64,000 nt of DNA, taken from NCBI RefSeq assembly GCF_039541855.1, contig NZ_BAABHA010000002.1, positions 1,244,966 through 1,308,965 of the forward strand. The letters are read 5' to 3'. Shown here in pieces: positions 27,223 to 33,914 of the stretch (positions are counted from its first letter, which is position 1; the number at the start of each line of letters is the position of its first letter). The stretch comes from Solirubrum koreensis. Its GTDB lineage: Bacteria > Bacteroidota > Bacteroidia > Cytophagales > Hymenobacteraceae. Under the pieces are notes generated by a model. It worked only from the letters and a program-made list of their open reading frames with translations, did no database searches and had not been told where the DNA came from. Made by a program: the position numbers and the translations under genes.

Positions 27223-27825
27223 TTACGCGTTAGGGGCGGGAGTAATACAAATCAGTTGGCTCTGCGACGAAAGGCAGTACACCTCGCTGCTTTCGGGGCA
27301 AGCAGCGTAGCCCTTTTCATCAAACTGCAAACGGTGGCCCAGGCGGCTCATCCACCCACGGCGCTTGGCCGGGTTGCCGTACACCAGTGCGTACGCCGGC
27401 ACGTCGCGGGTAACTACCGAGCCAGCGCCCACAAAGGCGTACTCGCCCAGCTTCACGCCGCACACGATGGTGGTATTAGCACCTATGGTAACGCCGCGGG
27501 CCAGCTGCGTGGCCTGGTACTCGTGGCGGCGCGGCACGGCGGAACGCGGGTTGCGCACGTTGGTAAACACCACGGAAGGACCCAGAAAGACATCATCGGC
27601 GCATTCTACGCCGGTGTACAGGCTCACGTTGTTCTGCACTTTTACATTGTTACCCAGGCGTACCCCGTCGGCCACAAATACGTTCTGGCCCAAGCTACAG
27701 CCTTCGCCCAGCTCGGCCCCGGCACTCACGTGGCAAAAATGCCAGATGCGCGTACCCGCTCCAACGCGGCAGCCCTCGTCGAGGATGGCTGTGGGATGGG
27801 CGTAGTACTCGGAGGCGTCGGGCAT
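27223..27825 (-). CDS. wbpD: WbpD-like sugar N-acetyltransferase (left-handed beta-helix)
   Basis: A 200-residue hexapeptide-repeat acyltransferase. The pattern HPTAILDEGCRVGAGTRIWH, SLGQNVFVADGVRLGNNVKV, GPSVVFTNVRNPRS and VGAGSVVTRDVPAYALVYG follows Pseudomonas WbpD, which acetylates the 3-amino group of UDP-2-acetamido-3-amino-glucuronate. The last 40 residues (ending SQLICITPAPNA) are an extra tail. It is the first gene of the six-gene operon. The WbpB oxidoreductase and WbpE aminotransferase that would supply its usual substrate are not in this window, so its acceptor sugar is uncertain. Confidence 0.82.
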   Translation of the reverse strand: MPDASEYYAHPTAILDEGCRVGAGTRIWHFCHVSAGAELGEGCSLGQNVFVADGVRLGNNVKVQNNVSLYTGVECADDVFLGPSVVFTNVRNPRSAVPRRHEYQATQLARGVTIGANTTIVCGVKLGEYAFVGAGSVVTRDVPAYALVYGNPAKRRGWMSRLGHRLQFDEKGYAACPESSEVYCLSSQSQLICITPAPNA

Positions 27826-27856
27826 TGAAGGGAGCTAAGTGGGAGTTTTCGGCGGG

Positions 27857-27864
27857 CAAAGGTA
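27857..27864 (-). promoter_or_regulatory. Putative -7 box of the nucleotide-sugar operon
   Basis: Read leftward, TACCTTTG (followed by CCC) matches TAnnTTTG and ends 31 bp before the wbpD ATG. The same TACCTTTGCC string occurs before prmC. Confidence 0.5.
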
Positions 27865-27905
27865 GGCCTTTTCACGCATACCCGTTCCGGCCAAAATACC
27901 ACGCC

Positions 27906-28766
27906 TCAGGCCGGATTGGTAGCCCGCACCATTCGGGGGCGCCCGGTTAAGTCGGGCAGGGCCTGCGCATTGCGGTAGCCGTGCTGGTTTAACAGCGCTA
28001 CGGTTTCGGTGGGTAATGCCTCGTTGATTTCGAAGTAAATAGCCCCGCCGGGCATTAGCAGTTGCCGGCCTAGGGCGGCCAAGCGGCGGTAAAAAACCAG
28101 CGGGTCTTCGTCGGGCACGAACAGGGCCGTGTGCGGCTCAAACGCCAGCACGTTGGGCCGCATCAGGGCTTGCTCCGACTGCCGCACATAGGGTGGATTG
28201 CTCACCAGTATATCGAGGCTGTTCGGCCCGATGCCCGGCGGGTCCTGCTGCAGAATATCGGCCTGTAGCCATTGTACCTCCAGAGCGTAACGCTGGCCGT
28301 TTTGCTGGGCTACGGCCAGCGCTTCGGCCGAAACATCGAGGCCCCACACCTGGCTGTCGGGCAGCAGTCGGCTTAGCGCAATGGGAATGCAGCCGCTGCC
28401 GGTGCCCACGTCCAGCGCCCGCAAACCACGGCGCCCGGCTTGCTCCTGCTCGATTAGCGCCACCAATTCCTCGGTTTCGGGGCGGGGAATGAGGGTGGCG
28501 GGCGTTACCAGTAGCTCCATTCCGTAGAAATGAGCCGAGCCGAGCACGTACTGCACGGGCTCGTGGCGGAGCAGGCGCGGCAGCAACGCTTCGGCCTGGG
28601 CCTGAATTTCAGCCGAAACAGACTCGGTGGCCCGCATGCGGCGCTGCAACGAATCGAACTGCAACAAATGCTCGGTTACCAACGCGGCCATGCTGGCCGC
28701 TTCCGGGGCTTGGTACAGCGTTTGGAGCTGCTGGCTGAGGTAATCGGTAAGCTGGCGAACAGTCAT
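27906..28766 (-). CDS. prmC: Peptide chain release factor N5-glutamine methyltransferase
   Basis: A 286-residue SAM-dependent enzyme that methylates the GGQ glutamine of release factors. An N-terminal helical domain (1-95) is followed by the Rossmann fold with LDVGTGSGCIPIALS (118-132) and the catalytic NPPY (residues 190-193). The segment PVQYVLGSAHFYGMELLVTP is a family marker. The ATG at 28766 fits; the frame is open to 28994, but that part overlaps ribD's promoter and has no homology. A TACCTTTG box ends just 7 bp before the ATG, so the mRNA may be nearly leaderless. Confidence 0.95.
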   Translation of the reverse strand: MTVRQLTDYLSQQLQTLYQAPEAASMAALVTEHLLQFDSLQRRMRATESVSAEIQAQAEALLPRLLRHEPVQYVLGSAHFYGMELLVTPATLIPRPETEELVALIEQEQAGRRGLRALDVGTGSGCIPIALSRLLPDSQVWGLDVSAEALAVAQQNGQRYALEVQWLQADILQQDPPGIGPNSLDILVSNPPYVRQSEQALMRPNVLAFEPHTALFVPDEDPLVFYRRLAALGRQLLMPGGAIYFEINEALPTETVALLNQHGYRNAQALPDLTGRPRMVRATNPA

Positions 28767-28773
28767 GGCCCGG

Positions 28774-28781
28774 CAAAGGTA
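28774..28781 (-). promoter_or_regulatory. Putative -7 box of prmC
   Basis: Leftward TACCTTTG, with seven bases before the prmC ATG. If the usual 4-7 base spacing to the start of transcription holds, the transcript begins at or next to the start codon. Confidence 0.5.
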
Positions 28782-28888
28782 GCCGGTAGGCCCAAGCCGA
28801 CTTTGGGTAATTGCTGTTTGTTGGTCTGCTAGAATGTTGCTCGAACGGCTTGGCTTACGGCCCCGCACCGGTCGTTTCATTCCTCTTC

Positions 28889-28896
28889 TATATTTG
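28889..28896 (+). promoter_or_regulatory. Putative -7 box of ribD
   Basis: TATATTTG matches TAnnTTTG exactly and ends four bases before the ribD ATG at 28901, suggesting a leaderless transcript. Confidence 0.5.
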
Positions 28897-28900
28897 GTGC

Positions 28901-29956
28901 ATGTCCGACACTGCCACTTTCTCTGCCCACGATACCCTGATGATGCGCCGCGCTCTGGACCTGGCGCTGCTGGGGGCTGGTTACGCCCGCCCAAATCCCA
29001 TGGTAGGCTGCGTAGTGGCCGATGCCAACGGCCAGCTTGTGGGGGAAGGCTGGCACCAGAAGTTTGGCGGTCCGCACGCCGAGGTTAACGCCCTGGCTTC
29101 GGTGCCCGCCGAAGTAGACTTGAGCCAATGCCGCGTGTATGTTACCCTGGAGCCCTGCTCGCACCACGGTAAAACCCCGCCCTGCGCCGATCTGCTCGTT
29201 GAAAAAGGCGTGCGCGATGTGGTGGTGTGTAACCTCGACCCCAACCCATTAGTGGCTGGTCGCGGCCTGGAAAAGTTGCTCCAAGCCGGCTGCCGGGTAC
29301 AAACGGGCTTGCTGGAAAAAGATGGCCGCTGGCTGAACCGCCGGTTTTTCACCGTGCAGGAGCGGCAGCGGCCGTATTTTATCCTGAAATGGGCTGAATC
29401 GGCCGACGGTTTTGTGGCCGGGCCGGAAGGCCAACCGGTAGCCATCAGCGGCCCGGCCGCCAAAATGCTGGTGCACCGCTGGCGCACCGAGGAACAAGCC
29501 ATTATGGTGGGCACCCGCACTGCCCTGAACGACAACCCCCAGCTGAACGTGCGGGAGTGGCCCGGCCCCAACCCGTTGCGCCTGGTTATCGACCGCACCT
29601 TGGCGCTGCCCGCCACCCACCATTTACTCGACGGCAGCCAACCCACCGTAATCTACACCCAAAGCCAGGCCGAAGACGCCGATAACCGCACCTACGTTAC
29701 GGTGCCAGCTAATGCTGACTTCTTGCCCGTAATTCTCGACGATTTGAACGCCCGCCAGGTGCAATCGGTACTGGTGGAAGGCGGGCCGTCGTTGCACAAC
29801 ATGCTGCTGAAAGCGGGACTGTGGGACGAAATCCGGGTGCTGCGCAGCTCTACCGTGCGCATCGGGGCCGGCGGTGTGGTGGCTCCGCCGCTTAGCTTAA
29901 CCGGCCTGCGCGAGCAACGCACCATTGGGCCCGACGAGTTGTTTGTGTTTCACTAG
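28901..29956 (+). CDS. ribD: Bifunctional riboflavin biosynthesis deaminase/reductase RibD
   Basis: A 351-residue enzyme for two steps of riboflavin synthesis: deamination, then reduction, of the pyrimidine from GTP. The N-terminal cytidine-deaminase-like domain has the zinc site His59-Ala-Glu61 (PHAEVNAL), Cys86 (EPCSHHG) and Cys95 (PPCADLL). The C-terminal reductase domain begins near residue 155 (RPYFILKWAESADGFVAG) and includes RLVIDRTL and VLVEGGPSLHNMLL. The ATG at 28901 restores the family start; the frame itself opens at 28811. It is divergent from prmC and separate from other riboflavin genes. Confidence 0.95.
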   Translation: MSDTATFSAHDTLMMRRALDLALLGAGYARPNPMVGCVVADANGQLVGEGWHQKFGGPHAEVNALASVPAEVDLSQCRVYVTLEPCSHHGKTPPCADLLVEKGVRDVVVCNLDPNPLVAGRGLEKLLQAGCRVQTGLLEKDGRWLNRRFFTVQERQRPYFILKWAESADGFVAGPEGQPVAISGPAAKMLVHRWRTEEQAIMVGTRTALNDNPQLNVREWPGPNPLRLVIDRTLALPATHHLLDGSQPTVIYTQSQAEDADNRTYVTVPANADFLPVILDDLNARQVQSVLVEGGPSLHNMLLKAGLWDEIRVLRSSTVRIGAGGVVAPPLSLTGLREQRTIGPDELFVFH

Positions 29957-29998
29957 CGGCCAGCAAAAGCAGGGCCGTGGGTTTGCACCTTCCCGTCC

Positions 29999-30006
29999 TA
30001 CTTTTG
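29999..30006 (+). promoter_or_regulatory. Putative -7 box of msrC
   Basis: TACTTTTG matches TAnnTTTG, 38 bp before the msrC ATG. A TTTG lies 13 bp upstream, closer than the usual -33 spacing. Confidence 0.4.
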
Positions 30007-30044
30007 TTTAGTTGCTGCTTACTTATTTAAAACCTGCCTTCTCA

Positions 30045-30527
30045 ATGGCTGAAGACCTTCTCATCGACCGTACGCTTTCCAAAGCCGACCAATACCGCAC
30101 CATTCTCCCCCAGATTGAAGCGCTGACTACCGGCGAAACCGACTTGGTAGCCAACCTGGCCAACACCATGGCTGCTCTGAAGGAAACCTTCGGCTTCTTT
30201 TGGGTAGGCGCTTACCTGGTGAAAAACGACGAGCTGGTACTCGGCCCGTTTCAAGGCCCCGTGGCCTGCACGCGTATCCGGCGCGGCAAGGGCGTGTGCG
30301 GCGGCAGTTGGGCCGAAGCCCGTACCCTACTGGTGCCCGACGTGGAGCAGTTCCCCGGTCACATTGCCTGCAGCAGTGCTTCCAAGTCGGAAATTGTGGT
30401 GCCGGTGCTTAAGAACGGCGAGGTGGTGATGGTGCTCGACGTGGACAGCGACCAGCTCGATGACTTCGACGCTACCGACCAACAATACCTCGAAGAGCTG
30501 GCCCTCATGATGGCCCGCTGGTTCTAG
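30045..30527 (+). CDS. msrC: Free methionine-(R)-sulfoxide reductase (GAF domain)
   Basis: A 160-residue GAF-domain protein. All three cysteines of the fRMsr family are in place: Cys75 (VACTRI), Cys85 (KGVCGGS) and Cys109 (HIACSS), nine less than the E. coli numbers 84, 94 and 118. The strings LGPFQGPVAC, VPDVEQFPGHIAC and KSEIVVPV are typical. The enzyme reduces free methionine-R-sulfoxide in the cytosol, using thioredoxin. The ATG at 30045 is chosen over the open start at 30012. It is followed by the UPF0323-like gene after 65 bp on the same strand, so they may share a transcript. Confidence 0.92.
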   Translation: MAEDLLIDRTLSKADQYRTILPQIEALTTGETDLVANLANTMAALKETFGFFWVGAYLVKNDELVLGPFQGPVACTRIRRGKGVCGGSWAEARTLLVPDVEQFPGHIACSSASKSEIVVPVLKNGEVVMVLDVDSDQLDDFDATDQQYLEELALMMARWF

Positions 30528-30592
30528 TTCGTACACTTTCTTGCCTTTCGGATTCCCTCCCGCCTTCCGTATTCTCCCAGACTCCCCACGCT

Positions 30593-31273
30593 ATGAAAAA
30601 GCCCTTTTACCAACTCGGCGACTGGCGCCGCAACCTGCTGCTGGTAGCCGCGGCCGCCAGCCTGGGCCTGTCGGTACTGCCGGCCTGCTCCTCCGATAAC
30701 AACCGCGCCGACACCGCCGCCGCGACCGGCGACTGGAGCGGCGAAACGTACAGCCAGGGCGTCATCACGGAAATGACCGAAGTGAAGCCCGGCGACTGGA
30801 AAATCACGGCCGAACGCCCCGCCGGCAAAGAAGAGGTAGCCGCTATCCTGCACCACTTCGATGGCAAAACCGATACGCTACAAGGACAGGCCCTGCAACG
30901 TCAAATGCAGGATTACAGCCGTCAGAACCCGGAAAACCGGGTGGGTGGCACCAGCATGATGGATGTGCTCATGTGGAGCAGCATCGGGTACATGGCGGGC
31001 CGTTTCCTTACGCCCAATCCCGGTTACTACGCTAATTCGGGCATTATGCAGGGCAACTCGGGCTGGCGCCAAAACGTGGCCCGCGAGCGGGAAACCCAGG
31101 GCCGCGGGTTCTTTGGGCGGGGTTTCACGGGTCCTCGCACCTCGCGTACGGCTGGTATTCAGGAAAGCCCGTCGTTTTCGCGCGGCGCCTACCGCAGCTC
31201 CGCTCCCACCATGGGCCGTAGCAGCGGGTTCGGCAGCCGAAGCAGCGGCGTTCGGGGCGGGTTTGGGGGGTAA
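30593..31273 (+). CDS. UPF0323-like lipoprotein
   Basis: A 226-residue lipoprotein (lipobox LPAC, Cys32). The conserved part (residues about 50-140) contains SQGVITEMTEVKPGDWKITA, a FDGKTDTL string, and then a short hydrophobic stretch (SSIGYMAGRFLT). The C-terminal third is Gly/Arg/Ser-rich and disordered (GRSSGFGSRSSGVRGGFGG). In Campylobacter a UPF0323 lipoprotein gene precedes a glutathionylspermidine synthase-like gene; the same pair occurs here, only with a four-helix-bundle gene between them. The family call rests on this neighbourhood and on the ITEM.EV.PG.WKI string, so it is moderate. Confidence 0.65.
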   Translation: MKKPFYQLGDWRRNLLLVAAAASLGLSVLPACSSDNNRADTAAATGDWSGETYSQGVITEMTEVKPGDWKITAERPAGKEEVAAILHHFDGKTDTLQGQALQRQMQDYSRQNPENRVGGTSMMDVLMWSSIGYMAGRFLTPNPGYYANSGIMQGNSGWRQNVARERETQGRGFFGRGFTGPRTSRTAGIQESPSFSRGAYRSSAPTMGRSSGFGSRSSGVRGGFGG

Positions 31274-31293
31274 ATACTAATTGAGAATGAGAA

Positions 31294-31701
31294 GTGAAGA
31301 ATGAGGAATTGCTGGCAGAGGACAGTGGTAGCGAAAATGTAGTGGCCTACAAGTCTTTTGCGCTGGCAGTCCGGGTGGTGAACTTGTGCCGGCATTTGCG
31401 CGAAACGCAGCAAGAGTTTGTGCTATCGAAGCAATTGTTGCGCAGCGGCACGTCAATTGGAGCCAACGTAGAAGAAGCCATAGGTGGCATATCCAGGGCT
31501 GACTTTGCCGCTAAAATCAGTATTGCCCACAAGGAAGCGCGCGAAACCAGTTATTGGCTCCGACTGCTGCACGCTACTCATTACCTAAGCCCCGACGCCT
31601 ACACCAGCATCCACCAGGATTGCGAAGAAGTATGCCGCATCCTCCGAGCCATCCTCAACACCACTCGCGCCAATACCCCTCCCAAGCGGCTACCAAAATA
31701 A
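31294..31701 (+). CDS. Four-helix-bundle protein (S23/23S rRNA intervening-sequence type)
   Basis: A 135-residue protein with the marks of the S23/IVP family: SFALAVRVVNLCRHL, then LSKQLLRSGTSIGANVEEA, SRADFAAKISIAHKEARET and YWLRLL, followed by a last helix. Members were first seen encoded inside intervening sequences of 23S rRNA genes, and relatives (Avd) serve diversity-generating retroelements; most copies have no known role. The start is a GTG at 31294 inside a GAAGAAT-like repeat, so the first residues (MKNEE) are encoded by the repeat itself. A reverse-complement repeat begins right at the stop codon. It lies between two genes that are usually neighbours, which suggests an inserted cassette. 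Confidence 0.85.
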   Translation: MKNEELLAEDSGSENVVAYKSFALAVRVVNLCRHLRETQQEFVLSKQLLRSGTSIGANVEEAIGGISRADFAAKISIAHKEARETSYWLRLLHATHYLSPDAYTSIHQDCEEVCRILRAILNTTRANTPPKRLPK

Positions 31702-31764
31702 ATTCTTCATTCTTCATTCTTCATTCTTCATTCTTCATTCTTCATTCTTCATTCTTCATTCTTC
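31702..31764. repeat. Nine perfect tandem copies of the heptamer ATTCTTC
   Basis: Nine uninterrupted copies of a 7-bp unit start one base after the stop of the four-helix-bundle gene and end six bases before the ATG of the ATP-grasp gene. The unit is the reverse complement of GAAGAAT, found in degenerate copies at 31285-31310, so the two tracts flank the gene as an inverted repeat (14 of 15 bases matching between 31296-31310 and 31701-31715). Confidence 0.95.
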
Positions 31765-31770
31765 ATTATT

Positions 31771-32946
31771 ATGATTCGCCTGCTGCCGCTTTCCGGTGAT
31801 GTTACGCCGGCCATTCGTGCTTTGGGCTGGGACTGGGCCGTGGAAGACGCCTGCGCCGCCTATTTGGCTACCGAGGCGGTGCAACTCACCGAGCGGCAGG
31901 CCGAGGAGCTTCTGAATGCGGCTGACACCCTCTACGACATGCTCGTGCAAGCCATTCCCGACCCCATTCCGGATGATTTGCTGCAGCTGCTGGCCATTCC
32001 TCAAAACCTGTGGGGCGCCGTGCGTCACTCCTGGAACGACGAGCGGCACTGGCACCTCTACGGCCGCTTCGACCTGGCTTCTACCCCCGAAGGCCCGAAA
32101 CTCATCGAGTTTAACGCCGATACCGCCACCAGCTTACCCGAAACAGCCGTGGTACAATGGGCCAGCCTGGTAGCTGCCGGCCACAAGGACGAGCAACGTC
32201 AGGCTAACGGCTTGTTCGAGGGCCTGGAAGGCCAATTGCGCGAGTGGCGCGAGCTTAACCCCGACCTCGACCCCAGCCTGCTACTGGTGCACCTGCCCGG
32301 CAGCGCCGAAGACGAAACCAACTGCGCCGTGGTGGCCGAAGCCGCCCGCGAAGCCGGTTTCGCGGCCGTTCACCTCTGCCCTGTCGATGCCATGCAGGTT
32401 TCCGTGACGGGCGAAGAGCGTGGCGTATGGGCCCAAATTGAAGACGAGCAGTGGCAGCGGTTTGGCTTCATGTTTAAGCTGGTGCCCTGGGAAATTCTGG
32501 CCGATGAAGAACCCGAACTAACTGCTGACCTGGTTCAGCTGCTGCAAAGTCGCGACGTAATTATTGCCAACCCAGCTTACACGCTGCTGTTCCAGAGCAA
32601 AGGCATACTGGCGTGGCTCTGGCAGGTATTTCCGCACCACCCATTGCTGCTGGAAGCGGCTATGGAAGACCTCTCGGGCCACTTTGTGCGCAAGCCCTTG
32701 CTTGGGCGCGAAGGCCAGAACGTAGCCGAGGTAGATAACGGCCGCCTGACCAGCTCCGTACCCGGCGAGTACGATCAGCAACCCCAGGTGCGCCAACGCT
32801 GGGCCGACTTGCCCACCGATGCCCAAGGCCGGAAGTACCAAGCCGGCGTGTTCTGGGCCGGCGAAGGTTGCGCCATCGGCTTCCGCCGCGAGCGAGGCGT
32901 TATTACCAACCTCTCGGAGTTTGTGCCGCACATTCTAGCCGATTAA
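31771..32946 (+). CDS. Glutathionylspermidine synthase-like ATP-grasp protein (YgiC type)
   Basis: A 391-residue protein close in length to E. coli YgiC. The family signature KLIEFNADTATSLPETAVVQ (residues about 109-128) is followed by the ATP-grasp fold with LLVHLPGS, FMFKLVPWEILADEEPEL and, near the end, KYQAGVFWAGEGCAIGFRRE. Proteins of this type form an amide bond in glutathionylspermidine or a similar peptide-amine; YgiC's own substrate is not firmly known. The amidase domain of the full Gsp synthetase/amidase is absent. The ATG lies six bases after a heptamer tract, which leaves little room for a normal leader and could make expression sensitive to copy number. Confidence 0.88.
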   Translation: MIRLLPLSGDVTPAIRALGWDWAVEDACAAYLATEAVQLTERQAEELLNAADTLYDMLVQAIPDPIPDDLLQLLAIPQNLWGAVRHSWNDERHWHLYGRFDLASTPEGPKLIEFNADTATSLPETAVVQWASLVAAGHKDEQRQANGLFEGLEGQLREWRELNPDLDPSLLLVHLPGSAEDETNCAVVAEAAREAGFAAVHLCPVDAMQVSVTGEERGVWAQIEDEQWQRFGFMFKLVPWEILADEEPELTADLVQLLQSRDVIIANPAYTLLFQSKGILAWLWQVFPHHPLLLEAAMEDLSGHFVRKPLLGREGQNVAEVDNGRLTSSVPGEYDQQPQVRQRWADLPTDAQGRKYQAGVFWAGEGCAIGFRRERGVITNLSEFVPHILAD

Positions 32947-32983
32947 GATTGGGTTGTGCCTGCAGGCATGGTCTACCCGAACC

Positions 32984-33038
32984 AAACGCAAAAAGACGGC
33001 CCCGCAGTGCTTAACTGCGGGGCCGTCTTTTTGCGTTT
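32984..33038. terminator. Bidirectional terminator, 25-bp perfect stem
   Basis: Arms at 32984-33008 and 33014-33038 are perfect complements around GCTTA. The outer parts are A-rich on the left and T-rich on the right, so it works in both directions between the ATP-grasp gene and psd. Confidence 0.9.
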
Positions 33039-33051
33039 TCTTGAATTGATT

Positions 33052-33738
33052 TTAACCTCCGAACAAGCTAGGCGAAGAAGTCTTAAGCTGCGCAATAACA
33101 GTTTGACCGCCTTTCACCTTGTCGCCGATCTGTACTTTCATTTCGGTGTCCACGGGCACGAAAATATCCACGCGCGAGCCGAACTTGATGAAGCCAAACT
33201 CTTCGCCCTGGCTTACTTCGTCGCCTTCGTTCACGTACCACACAATGCGGCGGGCCATGGCGCCGGCAATCTGGCGGAAGAGCACCTGGGGGCCGGCTTC
33301 CGACTCGACTACTACCGTGGTACGCTCGTTTTTGGTGCTGCTTTTAGGGTGCCACGCCACCAAATACTTGCCCGGGTGGTACTTAAAGTATTTCACCACA
33401 CCCGATACCGGGTTACGGGTAATGTGCACGTTGATGGGCGACATGAACACGCTGATCTGCTTCCGCACATCGTCGAAGTATTCTGGCTCGTGCACATCCT
33501 CAATGACCACCACCTTGCCGTCGGCAGGGGCAATAACGATGTCTTCGTGGGTGAGCAGGTTGCGGAAGGGGCTGCGGAAAAACTGTAACAGCAGCAGAAA
33601 CGCTATTACCGATACCACCGCGAATACTTTGTTAAAGCCGTCGGCGGCAGCGTTGTAGCGTTGCAACAGCAGGTTTATAGCCAACAGCGCCAGCGCGGTA
33701 AAGAACAGAATACGTCGACCTTCTTTGTGGATTTTCAT
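33052..33738 (-). CDS. psd: Phosphatidylserine decarboxylase proenzyme
   Basis: A 228-residue membrane enzyme of the short (PSD-A) type that makes phosphatidylethanolamine. Two hydrophobic segments near the N-terminus (about 10-25 and 37-54) are followed by APADGKVV, the FMSPINVHITRNP string and the self-cleavage site GFIKFGSRVD. Ser188 should become the pyruvoyl group after cleavage behind Gly187. The ATG at 33738 is chosen; the frame is open to 33810, but that part reads through a hairpin. cdsA, which often precedes psd in Bacteroidota, lies about 2 kb upstream on the same strand with gdhA in between. Confidence 0.95.
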   Translation of the reverse strand: MKIHKEGRRILFFTALALLAINLLLQRYNAAADGFNKVFAVVSVIAFLLLLQFFRSPFRNLLTHEDIVIAPADGKVVVIEDVHEPEYFDDVRKQISVFMSPINVHITRNPVSGVVKYFKYHPGKYLVAWHPKSSTKNERTTVVVESEAGPQVLFRQIAGAMARRIVWYVNEGDEVSQGEEFGFIKFGSRVDIFVPVDTEMKVQIGDKVKGGQTVIAQLKTSSPSLFGG

Positions 33739-33799
33739 GTCGTAATCAGCAAAGTGCACGGCCGGCCCACCCTGCGGCAGACGACCGGGTTCCGAAGAA

Positions 33800-33833
33800 G
33801 GCCCACCCAAACAGCCAAAGCGTTGGGTGGGCC
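33800..33833 (-). terminator. Probable gdhA terminator hairpin
   Basis: Arms GGCCCACCCAA (33800-33810) and TTGGGTGGGCC (33823-33833) are exact complements with a 12-base loop. Read leftward it is followed by TTCTTC, a weak T-rich tail. Confidence 0.65.
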
Positions 33834-33914
33834 GTCATCAGACGAAAGCAAGGGCGCCGTGCCAGCGCCGGTTGCCCAAGGTAGCGCCAAGTTTTAGTTC
33901 GCGCTACGGGAAGC

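Noticed and set aside
31702..31764. Heptamer tract considered as a CRISPR array
   Set aside because: Units are directly joined with no spacers; no cas genes are in the window.
31554..31799. 81-codon frame through the heptamer tract (SFFILHS repeats)
   Set aside because: The repeat peptide follows only from reading 7-bp units in three frames; the frame overlaps two better genes.
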